From: Cohnella kolymensis
GTDB lineage: Bacteria > Bacillota > Bacilli > Paenibacillales > Paenibacillaceae
Assembly: GCF_000829465.1 (NCBI RefSeq)
Contig: NZ_JXAL01000034.1
Coordinates: 124,001 to 188,000, forward strand
Length of the DNA: 64,000 nucleotides
Direction of reading: 5' to 3'
Each line of letters opens with the position of its first letter. Within the stretch, counting starts at the first letter, position 1. This document shows, piece by piece, positions 28,457 through 37,194 of the stretch. The position numbers were made by a program, and so were the translations under genes. Under the pieces are notes generated by a model. That model saw only the letters and a list, made by a program, of their open reading frames with translations, was not told where the DNA came from and searched no databases.

Positions 28457-28630
28457 CATGACTCTTTGTTTTTTCGCTGAATCGCATTATTTAATATGTC
28501 TTTTGCTTGTGTGTAATAGGAATCAGCCTCTAAGTTATTTTTTTGCTTTATTTAATTTTCTCCTAAGTTCTGTATATTCCTTATACTCTTCTTCTGTTAA
28601 TAGCTCATATAGTCTTTGTTCTTTCTTCAT
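28457..28630 (-). pseudogene. Frameshifted paralogue of the small helical protein
   Basis: From ATG 28630 (AAGGGTGGTG upstream) the frame reads MKKEQRLYELLTEEEYKEYT, then RRKLNKAK. It stops at a run of A, but the next frame continues LEADSYYTQAKDILNNAIQ to 28457. It mirrors the 27849-28022 protein. A one-base slip in the A7 run explains the break. Confidence 0.5.
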
Positions 28631-28728
28631 TACACATACACCACCCTTTTGCTAGATACAATAGCGTATGCTTGGCATCAATAATAAAGAATTGTATCTT
28701 CAATGAGTTTTCAGAACAGCAATATAGT

Positions 28729-28753
28729 AAATTTAATACAAGAGACATTAGAT
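28729..28753 (+). repeat. Right-end remnant of an attC-like element
   Basis: TTAATACAAGAGACATTAGAT matches the right end of the array elements (GAATAC-AAGAGAC-GTTAGAT) with the G of GTT changed to A. The following bases ATTAGATGAAATCAATG are 13/17 complementary to the end of the cassette at 29652-29668, which makes this the start of that cassette. Confidence 0.55.
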
Positions 28754-28858
28754 GAAATCAATGCAGAGCCAGATAGAAAATCATTATTCTTATGATTAAT
28801 TAAATTCGTTTTTACCTCAATTGGTTATTGTTGTAATCTCACTTTAGAGGTGATAATA

Positions 28859-29636
28859 ATGACCATTAATTTTGGGAATGTATCCGATGATTATGCAAAG
28901 TACCGTGATCATTTACCAGTAATACTTTTTGATCAATTGAAGGATAGGGGTATTAATTTTTATGGTTTAAATGTAATTGATCTTGGTTCCGGAAGTGGGA
29001 TATTTAGCAGGGATTTAGCAATACAGGGTGCCAATGTTATCGGAATAGAACCTTCTTCGGAATTAATCAAAGAAGCACTGAGGCTTGATCATTTATCTGG
29101 TATCAGTTCGAATAAGTATTTTCAAGCAAAGGCAGAAGAATTTACATTGAACGACACTTATCCAGTTTTCACTGCGGTGAGATCTTGGCATTGGTTTGAA
29201 CGAAACAGAACAATTCAGAATATTAAAAAAATATTTAGAACACAAGGGGTACCTAATTGTTATTAACTCAATATTTATTCCAAATTCTGAAGTAGCACAG
29301 CTAACATTCTCTGTGTTAACAGATAATAATATTGAACTAAAACCGGCTGGCTCAAATGCTGAGGTGAAGGAACGTAGAAACGGGTTTCCCGTTAATTGGT
29401 TTGATGAATGGGAAGAAAATTCATTTCAAGTGATAGATGAGTGGCAATATGATTATTATCTTCAGTTCACACACGAAGAATGGTGTGGAAAAATTAGATC
29501 TGTTTCATGGATGACAAATGCTTCTAACCATATAAAAATAAAGATCACTAATGAACTAATGAAGAGCCTAGAGAACCTTGAAGAAGTATTAAATGTACCA
29601 CATAGGTTTTCAGTAGTTGTATTAAGATATGTGTAA
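28859..29636 (+). pseudogene. SAM-dependent methyltransferase, one frameshift
   Basis: From ATG 28859 (AGAGGTGAT upstream) the frame carries the class I motif VIDLGSGSGIFSRDLA, the acidic loop VIGIEPSSELIKEA and the SWHWFER motif. Near 29240 the frame shifts. The second frame continues LEHKGYLIVINSIFIP to the end at 29636, with a VNWFDEWEE stretch. Removing one shift gives ~258 residues. It is the gene of the first recognisable cassette. Confidence 0.8.
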
Positions 29637-29661
29637 GCTGTTCACCGATGTCATTGACTCC

Positions 29662-29693
29662 ATCTAACATCGTATTCTCGCATAACGTTAGAT
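29662..29693 (+). repeat. Collapsed 32 bp attC-like element
   Basis: R'' ATCTAAC (29662-29668), spacer ATC and GTATTC are joined directly to R' GTTAGAT (29687-29693). All of the ~120 bp central part is missing. The two R boxes are still perfectly complementary. It separates the methyltransferase cassette from the next one. Confidence 0.65.
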
Positions 29694-29731
29694 GAGATGG
29701 CTGAATATGTTGAAAGAGAGAAGGTGACATC

Positions 29732-30132
29732 ATGCAAAGAAGCACAAGCAGCGTAAATTTTTCTCCAATAATTGGACAGAAAATTACTGAGATAAATCGA
29801 ATGTATCCAATACTTATTCTTGGAAAGACATTTAACTATTGAGTGCCCTTGGAGATTAAGGAAGGCAAATAGAGTAATTGTCGGACAAACAGAAACAGAA
29901 ATAGAGGACAAAAAGGACAAGGCATTTTTAGAATTTGAAAAGACTCTACTCGGTAACACAATAAAAGACGTAATACATTATTTCAGATCTTTCTGTGGCA
30001 TTTGAAGGGGAGGTGTTTCTTGATTTGTTTCATGACAGTTCGTGGTATGAAGGATGGCAACTTCAAGGACCAGGACAATTTTTAGTAGTCTCCACCTCAG
30101 GTGGAGGCTACTCATATTGGAAAGACGGCTAG
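29732..30132 (+). pseudogene. DUF6188-like cassette gene with frameshifts
   Basis: Three frames combine: ATG 29732 (SPIIGQKITEINRMYPIL), then HLTIECPWRLRKANRVIVG to TIKDVIHYFRSF, then EGEVFLDLFHDSSWYEGWQL and a GGGYSYW end at 30132. The order matches the DUF6188 pattern of Bacillota proteins of unknown function. Two shifts at ~29828 and ~29998 break it. It lies alone in its cassette between the collapsed element and the element at 30171. Confidence 0.6.
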
Positions 30133-30170
30133 AACCTATTTTGTAAGCAATTCAAAGAGGTAGTCACTTC

Positions 30171-30319
30171 ATCTAACAACCTATTCACGCATTGGGCCAT
30201 TCGGCCCTCAGCATTTGCGACGAGTGAGCGCAGGCCGGCAACCCTGCGAACCCAACCGCGCTTCGGCCGCCTGTTGGGGCTTAAGGTTTTCGGTTTCGTG
30301 AATACACAGAACGTTTGGT
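30171..30319 (+). repeat. attC-like element 1
   Basis: R'' ATCTAAC at 30171 and R' GTTTGGT at 30313 bound a GC-rich structured core. The conserved inner arms (CTATTCACG and CGTGAATAC) and the CTTAAGG block are recognisable but more diverged than in later copies. Confidence 0.8.
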
Positions 30320-30353
30320 GAAATTGCCGAGTGTTTTTTAAAGAGATGATTAC

Positions 30354-30574
30354 ATGAAGGTTATTATGGCTGAAGAACCATTTATTTTTCTAGCTTGCAT
30401 CCTTCTATTTCTTATTCCTAGATTATAAGACGTATATTATCTGAGCTACAAGTATTTGCAGGAATAGTCTTAGTCCTAGCATTAATGATATATCATGATG
30501 ACCCTAAGATTATTTTTTTAATGGCATTTATTTGGACATTCGGATCAATAGGTGCAGTCACTAAAAAACCTTAG
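30354..30574 (+). pseudogene. Frameshifted small membrane protein in a cassette
   Basis: ATG 30354 opens 24 residues with a hydrophobic segment (FIFLACILLFLIPRL). Another frame continues RILSELQVFAGIVLVLALM and a second helix to TAG 30574. Together they would be a ~75-residue two-helix protein. No family recognised. It is the only coding content between elements 1 and 2. Confidence 0.45.
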
Positions 30575-30696
30575 AAAGAAATGTCCGTGAGCTACAGATC
30601 ACAATACTCAATTAGTAATTTCCTAGAAATCGCAAGTACCCAGAACTTTATAAATGATTGGATTAAAGATCTGAGGTAGTAAGGAGTGGGAACTTC

Positions 30697-30856
30697 CGAT
30701 AACACCGTTTTCACGCATCTTGCAATCCGTCCCTCGGTCCGCGCGGGGCATTTCAAAACTGCTGATCCACGGGGACTAGCCCTGCGAACCTAATCGCGGC
30801 GCGCCTACCGTTGGGGCTTAAGGTTCTCGGGTTCGTGAATAAAAAAAACGTTATGA
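30697..30856 (+). repeat. attC-like element 2
   Basis: R'' CGATAAC (30697) and R' GTTATGA (30850). Inner arms GTTTTCACG and CGTGAATAA plus the conserved CCCTGCGAACCTAA and CTTAAGGTTCTCGGG blocks are present. The core hairpin is altered (GCGGGGCATTTC). Confidence 0.85.
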
Positions 30857-30995
30857 GCACTTGCTGCAGTGCTGATTAAAATCGTCATTTCACATGGTCG
30901 CATGCATTGCGACCTTTTTGTTGAACTTTGTCAGTTTAACATCAGGTCAAGAAAAGGAAATTAAGCTTAGATATTGAATTAGTTTTTAGGTGGGG

Positions 30996-31020
30996 CGCCG
31001 TGAATATATGAACGTTTTGC
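30996..31020 (+). repeat. Right-end remnant of an attC-like element before the NYN gene
   Basis: CGCCGTGAATATATGAACGTT resembles the GTTCGTGAATAC..GACGTT right end. No left half is visible. It suggests the NYN gene once began a cassette. The stretch 30857-30995 holds only a short hairpin (GGTCGCATGCATTGCGACC) with a T run. Confidence 0.4.
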
Positions 31021-31072
31021 GCCATTACTGTATTTGATAATCACCACGGATTATATTTGGAGGATGAGATGG

Positions 31073-32239
31073 ATGTCGGAGAACAACGAACTCAGGCTTG
31101 CTGTTCTAATAGACGCAGATAATGTTCCTTACAAAAATATAAAAGGAGTATTAGAGGAAATTGCAAAATATGGAACTCCCACGATAAAAAGAATTTATGC
31201 CGATTGGACGAAGCCTACAGTTTCAGGCTGGAAGTCTCTTCTCCTTAAGAATGCCATTACACCAATTCAACAATACAGTTATACAGCTGGCAAGAATTCA
31301 ACGGACTCAGCAATGATCATTGATGCGATGGACATTTTGTATTCACAAAAAGTAGAAGGCTTTTGCCTATTATCTAGCGATAGTGATTTTACCAGATTAG
31401 CAACCAGACTCCGCGAAGCTGGGATGACAGTGTTTGGCTTTGGTGAAAGGAAGACTCCTCATCCTTTTATAGCTGCTTGCGACAAGTTCACTTACTTCGA
31501 AATATTACATGTATCTGCTTCTCAGGAAGAACAGAATAACCAGCCGAATCTTCAACCAATATTAAAGAAGAAGGAACCAACAGATAAACTAAACAAAGAT
31601 ATTATTAACTTAATCTCAACGTCTATTGATGATGCTGATGAAAATGGGTGGGCCTCTCTTTCAAAAGTTGGAAATATAATTATTAAAAAGAAACCCGATT
31701 TCGATTCAAGAAATTATGGATATCAGAAGTTGACACTTCTTATAAAAAGTATGAAACAATTTGACATTCAAGAGCGAGAAACAGGTAATTCAAAAAAAAC
31801 TCTTATATGTACGAAAAAGAAAAAAACCGAAATAAAATGGAAAAGGAGAATTGGTATGATTATTGGATTTCATCATGCTCAAATCACTATACCTAAAGGA
31901 AAAGAGGCAGAGGCGCGAGATTTCTATTGTGGGCTTTTGCAGTTGACGGAGATTGCCAAACCAGTATCATTGCTCGGCAGAGGCGGTTTATGGGTTCAAG
32001 TCGGAAATCAACAATTACATATTGGAACAGAAGATGGAGTAGATCGATTACGAACTAAAGCACACTTAGCTTATGAAGTAACGGACGTAAAAGCCATTCA
32101 AAAACTTCTAATAGAGAATGGTATAGAAATACTTGAATCAGTACCTATTCCAGGATACGAGAGATTTGAATTCAGAGATCCATTTGGCAACAGAGTAGAG
32201 TGTATCAAACCATTACATCGTGAACTGGAACCGTTATAA
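31073..32239 (+). CDS. NYN-domain/LOTUS-like protein read through into a VOC protein
   Basis: One open frame carries two proteins. Residues 1-~150 are a NYN/LabA-type PIN-like RNase domain (LAVLIDADNVPYKNI, STDSAMIIDAMDILYS, LLSSDSDFTRLATRLREAG), with the acidic residues for metal binding intact. Residues ~165-255 resemble an OST-HTH/LOTUS RNA-binding domain. After an A-rich run (~31810-31830) the frame continues into a complete glyoxalase-fold protein that has its own start at 31856. A TAA at 31833 in the next frame suggests that a one-base slip removed the natural stop. The start 31073 is set by GGAGG nine bases upstream. Confidence 0.75.
   Translation: MSENNELRLAVLIDADNVPYKNIKGVLEEIAKYGTPTIKRIYADWTKPTVSGWKSLLLKNAITPIQQYSYTAGKNSTDSAMIIDAMDILYSQKVEGFCLLSSDSDFTRLATRLREAGMTVFGFGERKTPHPFIAACDKFTYFEILHVSASQEEQNNQPNLQPILKKKEPTDKLNKDIINLISTSIDDADENGWASLSKVGNIIIKKKPDFDSRNYGYQKLTLLIKSMKQFDIQERETGNSKKTLICTKKKKTEIKWKRRIGMIIGFHHAQITIPKGKEAEARDFYCGLLQLTEIAKPVSLLGRGGLWVQVGNQQLHIGTEDGVDRLRTKAHLAYEVTDVKAIQKLLIENGIEILESVPIPGYERFEFRDPFGNRVECIKPLHRELEPL
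31856..32239 (+). CDS. Glyoxalase/VOC-family protein
   Basis: A 127-residue VOC fold with its own AAAAGGAGA site before ATG 31856. The pattern is FHHAQITIPKGKEAEARDFYC at the start, LHIGTEDG in the middle and FEFRDPFGNRVECI at the end, as in small metal-dependent dioxygenase/lyase-like VOC proteins. It is in frame with the upstream NYN gene. Substrate unknown. A terminator follows at 32253. Confidence 0.85.
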   Translation: MIIGFHHAQITIPKGKEAEARDFYCGLLQLTEIAKPVSLLGRGGLWVQVGNQQLHIGTEDGVDRLRTKAHLAYEVTDVKAIQKLLIENGIEILESVPIPGYERFEFRDPFGNRVECIKPLHRELEPL

Positions 32240-32252
32240 GAAATCGACGATG

Positions 32253-32278
32253 AGATGCTGTAATAGCATCTTTTTTTA
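32253..32278 (+). terminator. Terminator of the NYN/VOC unit
   Basis: AGATGCT (32253-32259) pairs with AGCATCT (32265-32271), followed by T7. Confidence 0.85.
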
Positions 32279-32344
32279 TTCCATTGCAACATTTTCCTAA
32301 TGATGAATGTCTGATTAGACAAAAGAGGTAATGGAGGAGATCAG

Positions 32345-33015
32345 ATGAAAAAACACATGGCAAAAATGTTAGTTGGCGGAATGATTCTCGGCAGCGTCTT
32401 AACGGGGGGTGTCGGGTATGCCAGCGATTTTTGGGAAAAGATCGACGTTTATACAAAGCCGCTAACGATTACGTTAAATGGTGAGTCTATAGTGTCAGGC
32501 TCTCAGGCAGACCAGTATCATAATGGTAAGGTGTATGTACCTACCACATTCCAATACAAAGGCACAACTTATGTACCGCTCAGCTTGATAGCGAAGGAAC
32601 TCAACAAAAATGTCGCATGGGAAGGTTCAACTCGAACAATTGCGCTTACCGATAATCCACGGGGTATATGGGAAGGTCAAATGCAGCCAAGCTTAACTGA
32701 AACGTCAAAGGGTAAGTATACTTACTCAGTGCAAAATCAGACAGAACATGAAAGTTAAACTTGTATTCAGTTCTTCACAACGTTTATGATTTTGCAGTCA
32801 AAAACAGCAAAGGGGAAACTGTCTACTTGTACTCTTCTGTTACTTCTTTTCTCACAGTCATGGAGGAGGAAATTGTTAAACAAGGTGAATCACTGTCGTA
32901 TGAAATTGATGTAACCGGGCTCGGTCTTGAAAAAGGGGAGTATACTCTTGAGATTTGGCTCACACCTAAAGAAGGGAAATCCAGTAGCGTAGAAGTACCA
33001 TTTGTTGTTGCCTAA
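32345..33015 (+). pseudogene. Exported stalk-domain/BsuPI-like protein, two frameshifts
   Basis: The signal peptide (AKMLVGGMILGSVLTGGVGYA|SD) is followed by a copper-amine-oxidase-N-type stalk domain (TITLNGE, TTYVPLSLIAKELNK, VAWEGSTRTIAL), common in Paenibacillaceae. The C-terminal part (KLVFSSSQR, YDFAVKNSKGETVYLYSS, LEKGEYTLEIWLTP) is a BsuPI-like domain but lies in other frames, with shifts near 32756 and 32784. Restored, it would be ~220 residues. Confidence 0.75.
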
Positions 33016-33033
33016 CGTTTTTTAAGTTTTCAC

Positions 33034-33265
33034 TGGAACTGAATGGTATAATTAAAATACATTTGAATCTTGGGTTGGCCTGTAATTGCTCTTTTAACGT
33101 ACATCGGAAATAACTACAAGAGAAAGTAAAAACCCACCCCAAGGTTGTCCGCCGAGGTGGGTTTTTGCCGTCTAGGACCTAGTAGGGATAAACCCATCCA
33201 AGCCAATTGTGTCGCCGAGTGTTCGCAGCACTCGGCTTCTTAACTAATATGATAACACAAAGAAA
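33034..33265 (+). pseudogene. Truncated second copy of the holin-like type I toxin locus
   Basis: This stretch is closely similar to 50345-50655, including the promoter-side GAATGGTATAAT, the toxin end (VIALLTYIGNNYKRK in the intact copy), the AAACCCACC terminator hairpin and the GCCGAGTG/CACTCGGC hairpin. The bases encoding the ribosome site and the first ~16 toxin residues are deleted here, so it cannot make the toxin. Confidence 0.75.
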
Positions 33266-33514
33266 TTATGAATCAAACCAGATGATGAAAGACAGAGAAC
33301 GTTATAAAGCATCACGCTTTGGCTGTTTGTATATAAGGAAGCCTGTTCGCAGTTGAACACTGGGTTTAAAGACCTATCACAAACCTAACTACTTATGCTT
33401 ATTGAACTAACGCTAAAGGCTTGTTACGGCTAGAAATATGGCGAATAAATAAGGCTAATTGACCGAAGGGATTTGCCACAATTCGGAGAATCTTATCAGA
33501 TAGTAGGTCAAGTG

Positions 33515-33622
33515 AACGAAAAAAGGCAAAACCACGCGAAAGGTGGGGGCGCAAAGCCACGGGTCTAACCCATCCATCAGGATGGTATGACAGCCGGGTT
33601 GCTCAGCAGCTTGGCTTTTTCT
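33515..33622 (+). ncRNA. Cyclic di-GMP-I (GEMM) riboswitch with terminator
   Basis: The hallmark pattern is present: AAGGCAAAACCAC, GAAA tetraloop closing GGTGG, GCGCAAAGCCACGGGTCTAA, a CATCC/GGATG hairpin at ~33573, and TATGACAGCCGGGTTGC. The 3' arm overlaps GCCGGGTTGCTCAGCAGC, which forms a terminator with TTGGCTTTTTC (to ~33622). Ligand binding would therefore change read-through into the MshEN-ATPase gene 49 bp later. The direction of the switch cannot be decided by eye. Confidence 0.9.
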
Positions 33623-33670
33623 GTCTTAATATAGATTGCCTCTTTTATTGAGGGAAAAGGTGGATTATAT

Positions 33671-35314
33671 ATGCGATTAGGCGAACTCCTGATTATGAAT
33701 GGTTTTCTCTCTCAAGAACAGCTTGATCAAGCATTGGCACTACAGAAAGAAACTCCAAAAAAGATAGGCGAGATCCTGATTGAGCAAGGTTTCATAACTG
33801 AGCGTCAGCTGGTGGAAGCTCTTGAATTCCAGCTTGGAGTTCCGGTTATGAATATGAACGAAACCGTTCTCGATCGGGAAACGGTTGAACTTGTCTCCGA
33901 AGCCATAGCAAGAAAGTATGGACTCATACCTGTTGACCGTAAAAGCGGAAAATTGAGGGTAGCTATGATGGATCCGCTAAATAGCGAAGCGATCATGGAA
34001 GTCCAGAAGGAAACAGGAATGACTGTTCAGCCTGTTCTAGCCACTCATACTGAGATTCAACAGGTAATCATCGACTGTTACGGGTTGGAAGAGTCTGTTG
34101 AAGAGATGAATGCCATTCTGGAATCCGCCGTTCAGCTGAACGCCACTGTCATACATATCGATCCTTTGGATTATGGACTAGTCATCAAATACCGCATCAA
34201 CAACCAACTTAAAACAGAAAGAAACATTCCTAAAAACCTGAAGACATCCATTATCGAGCGGATTAAACTGCTATCCAATTTGAGAACGAACGAGAAATTG
34301 CTGCCCCAGGACGGTCGAATGCAGGTTGAAATTAACTCCAAAACGTTCGATATTCGCGTCTCTGTATTGCCGAATGTGAATGGTGAGAGTCTTACTTTGC
34401 GACTAGTGGATATGTCCGAATCTATCTCCAAATTGGAAGATCTCGGGTTGAGCGAAACAAATTTAAGCACGCTCCAGGAAGTGATCGAGAAGAGGAAGGG
34501 AACGATTCTTTTCTCCGGTCCGCCGCATAGCGGCAAAACATCGACCCTTTACTCCGTCATCCAGTTGCTGAATAAAGAGGATGCAAAGATAATTGCGGTA
34601 GAAGATCCTGCCGAGCGGAGGATTCCCGGTATTGTGCAGGTTGAAGTGAATGAACGAAACGGGCTGACGTTTCCTTACGTGCTGCAAACGGTGCTCCGTC
34701 AGGATCCCAACGCGGTTATGATCGGGGACATCCACGACTTGAAGACCGCTGAGATAGCGGGCAGGGCATCGGTTTCGGGAATTTTTGTACTCGGCGCCAT
34801 TCACGAGGAGAGTGCGGTGAAAGGCATCCGAAGGCTGGTGGATATGGGAATGGATCGCTATTTAATCGCTGCATCTCTCTCGTGTGTTGTGGCTCAGCGA
34901 ATGGTACAACGCATATGCCGCCATTGCACCCAATCCGTGCCGGCAACCGAGGAAGAGCTCAAACTGTTGGATTACCATGGACTGCTGCAATCCGAGGATC
35001 AGAATAAAGGCAGTAAAGGAATGATGGGTAATTTCCGTTCCTTCGTATCTTCGCATATTAGCGGGAAAATCACACTGACGAAAGGCAACGGCTGCTCCAT
35101 ATGCGGGAATACCGGTTATCGGGGTTATGCGGCAATTCACGAGGTGCTCATTGTTGACGATAAGCTTCGCGAAATGATTTACCAAGATCGCCCCGTACAA
35201 GAGCTTGAGAAACATTTGGAAGAAACGGGTCATAGAACTCTTCTGTATGACGGGTTGTTAAAAGCCCGGGAAGGCGTAACTTCAGTAGAAGAAGTATTGA
35301 AAGCGATCAACTAA
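33671..35314 (+). CDS. GspE/PilB-type secretion ATPase with MshEN domain and altered Walker motifs
   Basis: 547 residues. Residues ~2-60 are two MshEN motifs (RLGELLIMNGFLSQEQLDQA; KIGEILIEQGFITERQLVEA), the c-di-GMP-binding module of MshE/PilB ATPases. The ATPase core has the Asp box IIAVEDPAE (~307-315), and a Walker A GPPHSGKT (283-290) where relatives have GPTGSGK. The Walker B region AVMIGDIHD replaces the usual MVGEIRD, and the His box reads GAIHEES rather than LHTN. A CRHC...CSIC zinc motif is near the C terminus. It is probably a regulatory or weak-ATPase PilB paralogue. A GGAAAAGGTGG site precedes it. Confidence 0.88.
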   Translation: MRLGELLIMNGFLSQEQLDQALALQKETPKKIGEILIEQGFITERQLVEALEFQLGVPVMNMNETVLDRETVELVSEAIARKYGLIPVDRKSGKLRVAMMDPLNSEAIMEVQKETGMTVQPVLATHTEIQQVIIDCYGLEESVEEMNAILESAVQLNATVIHIDPLDYGLVIKYRINNQLKTERNIPKNLKTSIIERIKLLSNLRTNEKLLPQDGRMQVEINSKTFDIRVSVLPNVNGESLTLRLVDMSESISKLEDLGLSETNLSTLQEVIEKRKGTILFSGPPHSGKTSTLYSVIQLLNKEDAKIIAVEDPAERRIPGIVQVEVNERNGLTFPYVLQTVLRQDPNAVMIGDIHDLKTAEIAGRASVSGIFVLGAIHEESAVKGIRRLVDMGMDRYLIAASLSCVVAQRMVQRICRHCTQSVPATEEELKLLDYHGLLQSEDQNKGSKGMMGNFRSFVSSHISGKITLTKGNGCSICGNTGYRGYAAIHEVLIVDDKLREMIYQDRPVQELEKHLEETGHRTLLYDGLLKAREGVTSVEEVLKAIN

Positions 35315-35332
35315 ACAGGAGGAGAAAACCCT

Positions 35333-36145
35333 ATGTCCTATCGAGTTCTTGTAGTGGATGATACGAATTTCATGCGTAAAATGATGGCCGATTGCTTGAA
35401 TCAATCCGGTCATGTCGTAGCCGGCGAAGCAGCGAACGGCAGAGAGGCCATTCAAATGTACGAGCAATTGCGGCCTGATTTCGTTGTCATGGATCTCACC
35501 ATGCCGGAAATGAATGGGATCGATGCGATTAAGGAAATACTCGCAATCCATCCGAAAGCGGTCATATTAGTCTGTTCCGCAAGTAATCAGCAGGATATGA
35601 TCTTCGACGCCATGGAGGCCGGTGCAAAAGGTTATATTATGAAGCCTTTCAACCCGAAGCGGTTGGAGGAGATCATCAAAAAATATGCCGAACCGCATAT
35701 CAATCCGACTGAGCCCGAAGAACACCCGGCAGAGGAGATTCAATCAAATCAGTCCGAAATAGTTGCAGAAACGGATACAGAAATAGAGTTAGAAACGGAT
35801 ACAGAAATACATGTAGAAACGGATACAGCAGAGGAAGAGCAAGAGCCGGACACAGTGCAACTTGTGCAGACGGAAGAAGAATTGGAGAGTAAGCCGATCC
35901 TACTTGAAAGGGGAGACAAAAAAATGAGATCCTTTGTCAGCAGCCTCTTATGCAATTGGCAGGAAGAGATAAACGGCGAGACTACAAACTATATCGTGAT
36001 TTGCACTGAAAACGAAAATAAATTGATGATTGAAGTTACAGGGCCAAGCAGTGAAAAACAAATCGTTCAATTCTCAATTGACGGTTTCCGCCAATTGGCA
36101 GATTGGCTGGAAGCCCGGCTGGATAAAAATACAACGAATGTCTAA
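35333..36145 (+). CDS. CheY-like receiver protein with acidic repeat linker
   Basis: 270 residues. The receiver domain (1-~122) has the acidic pair VDD, the phospho-acceptor in VVMDLTMPEMNG (Asp54) and the Lys in MKPFNP. A linker of imperfect 8-residue acidic repeats (ETDTEIEL / ETDTEIHV / ETDTAEEE) follows. The ~75-residue C-terminal domain is of unknown type (SFVSSLLCNWQEEINGE). It starts 18 bp after the ATPase gene with GGAGGAG, so both are expected to be under c-di-GMP riboswitch control. Confidence 0.85.
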   Translation: MSYRVLVVDDTNFMRKMMADCLNQSGHVVAGEAANGREAIQMYEQLRPDFVVMDLTMPEMNGIDAIKEILAIHPKAVILVCSASNQQDMIFDAMEAGAKGYIMKPFNPKRLEEIIKKYAEPHINPTEPEEHPAEEIQSNQSEIVAETDTEIELETDTEIHVETDTAEEEQEPDTVQLVQTEEELESKPILLERGDKKMRSFVSSLLCNWQEEINGETTNYIVICTENENKLMIEVTGPSSEKQIVQFSIDGFRQLADWLEARLDKNTTNV

Positions 36146-36188
36146 CCTGCGACAATTTGAAAGGATACTCCGAACATAGTGTTGAACT

Positions 36189-36221
36189 CGGACCGGCAGC
36201 TTAAGCCGGTTCTTTTCTATT
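36189..36221 (+). terminator. Terminator of the ATPase-receiver operon
   Basis: GGACCGGC pairs with GCCGGTTC around an AGCTTAA loop, then a T-rich run. Confidence 0.7.
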
Positions 36222-36330
36222 TGACGGATTGTAATATGAAGTGCGACACCTAGAAACACAAAAAAAGCCCATGCTGGTTTCGTGTAAAATGGAAGTCACC
36301 ACAACACCATTTATCACAGGAGAACCCAAC

Positions 36331-37194
36331 ATGAGCTACTCCCATCTTAGCATAATTGAGCGAGGACAACTAGAAATGCTGTACAAGCTAGGCTGGTCAG
36401 CGAGGGCCATAGCGCTTCACCTAGGACGGCATCACGCAACCATCTCCCGAGAAATAAAGCGGGGACAGGCAAGCAACGGGTACGAAGCATTATCGTCTGA
36501 GCTGGCGTATCAATGCCGCAGAAAGGCAAACGCATCTCGTGGCAAGTACACGCAGGAAATGGCGAATGCCATTCAGGAGAAGCTCTGTCATACCTGGTCT
36601 CCCGAGCAAATTGCAGAGAAGCGGAGAACCGAGGGTAAACCCTTCGTTTGTTTCAAAACCATCTACCGATGGATTTACGCTGGTTTGCTTGTTGCTGGAG
36701 ATGTACAGGTTCTGCGGCACAAGGGCAAACGCCGTAAACCCGTTGAAACACGTGGGCGCTTCATGGTCGGCACTCCCATCAGCCAGCGGCCTAAAGACGT
36801 GCGCAAACGGACCACATTCGGCCATTGGGAGTTAGATACCGTAGTGTCCAGTCGCGGGAAAAGCAAGGCTTGTGCTGCGACATTTATCGAACGCAAGTCA
36901 CGTATGTACATCGCTTTGAAGATCCCGGATCGAACCGCACACTCCATGGAAATTGCATGTGGAGTCATAGCTAGCCAGTACCCGAATGCAGCCTTTCAAA
37001 GTGCAACCGTAGACCGCGGCAAGGAGTTTGCTTGTTTCAACGACGTGGAGAACCTGCTCGGCATAAAGGTATACTTTGCGGATCCTTATTCGTCGTGGCA
37101 GCGCGGTTCCAATGAGACATGACCTAGCATCCGTCACGGACGAAGAACTAGCTCAGGCCGTTCAACTCATTAACAACCGCCCCCGTAAATGCCT
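36331..37194 (+). mobile_element. IS30-family transposase remnant, 3' end lost
   Basis: From ATG 36331 (ACAGGAGAA upstream) the IS30 order is clear: an N-terminal helix-turn-helix (SIIERGQLEMLYKLGWSARA, HATISREIKRG), the TWSPEQIA motif, and the DDE domain (GHWELDTV, SATVDRGKEF, SSWQRGSNE). At ~37115 a deletion removes the SNGLLR..FPK stretch and shifts the frame. INNRPRKCL (to ~37194) is then fused to unrelated dehydrogenase sequence, so the right end of the IS is gone. The left inverted repeat is not certain. Confidence 0.85.

Noticed and set aside
33300..33306. GTTATAA as another full element boundary
   Set aside because: There is a matching GAGAAC before it but no inner arm and no left half, so it was mentioned only as a possible remnant.
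35760..35835. Tandem repeat in the receiver gene as a mobile or regulatory repeat
   Set aside because: It stays in frame and encodes acidic 8-residue repeats of a linker; ordinary linker expansion.
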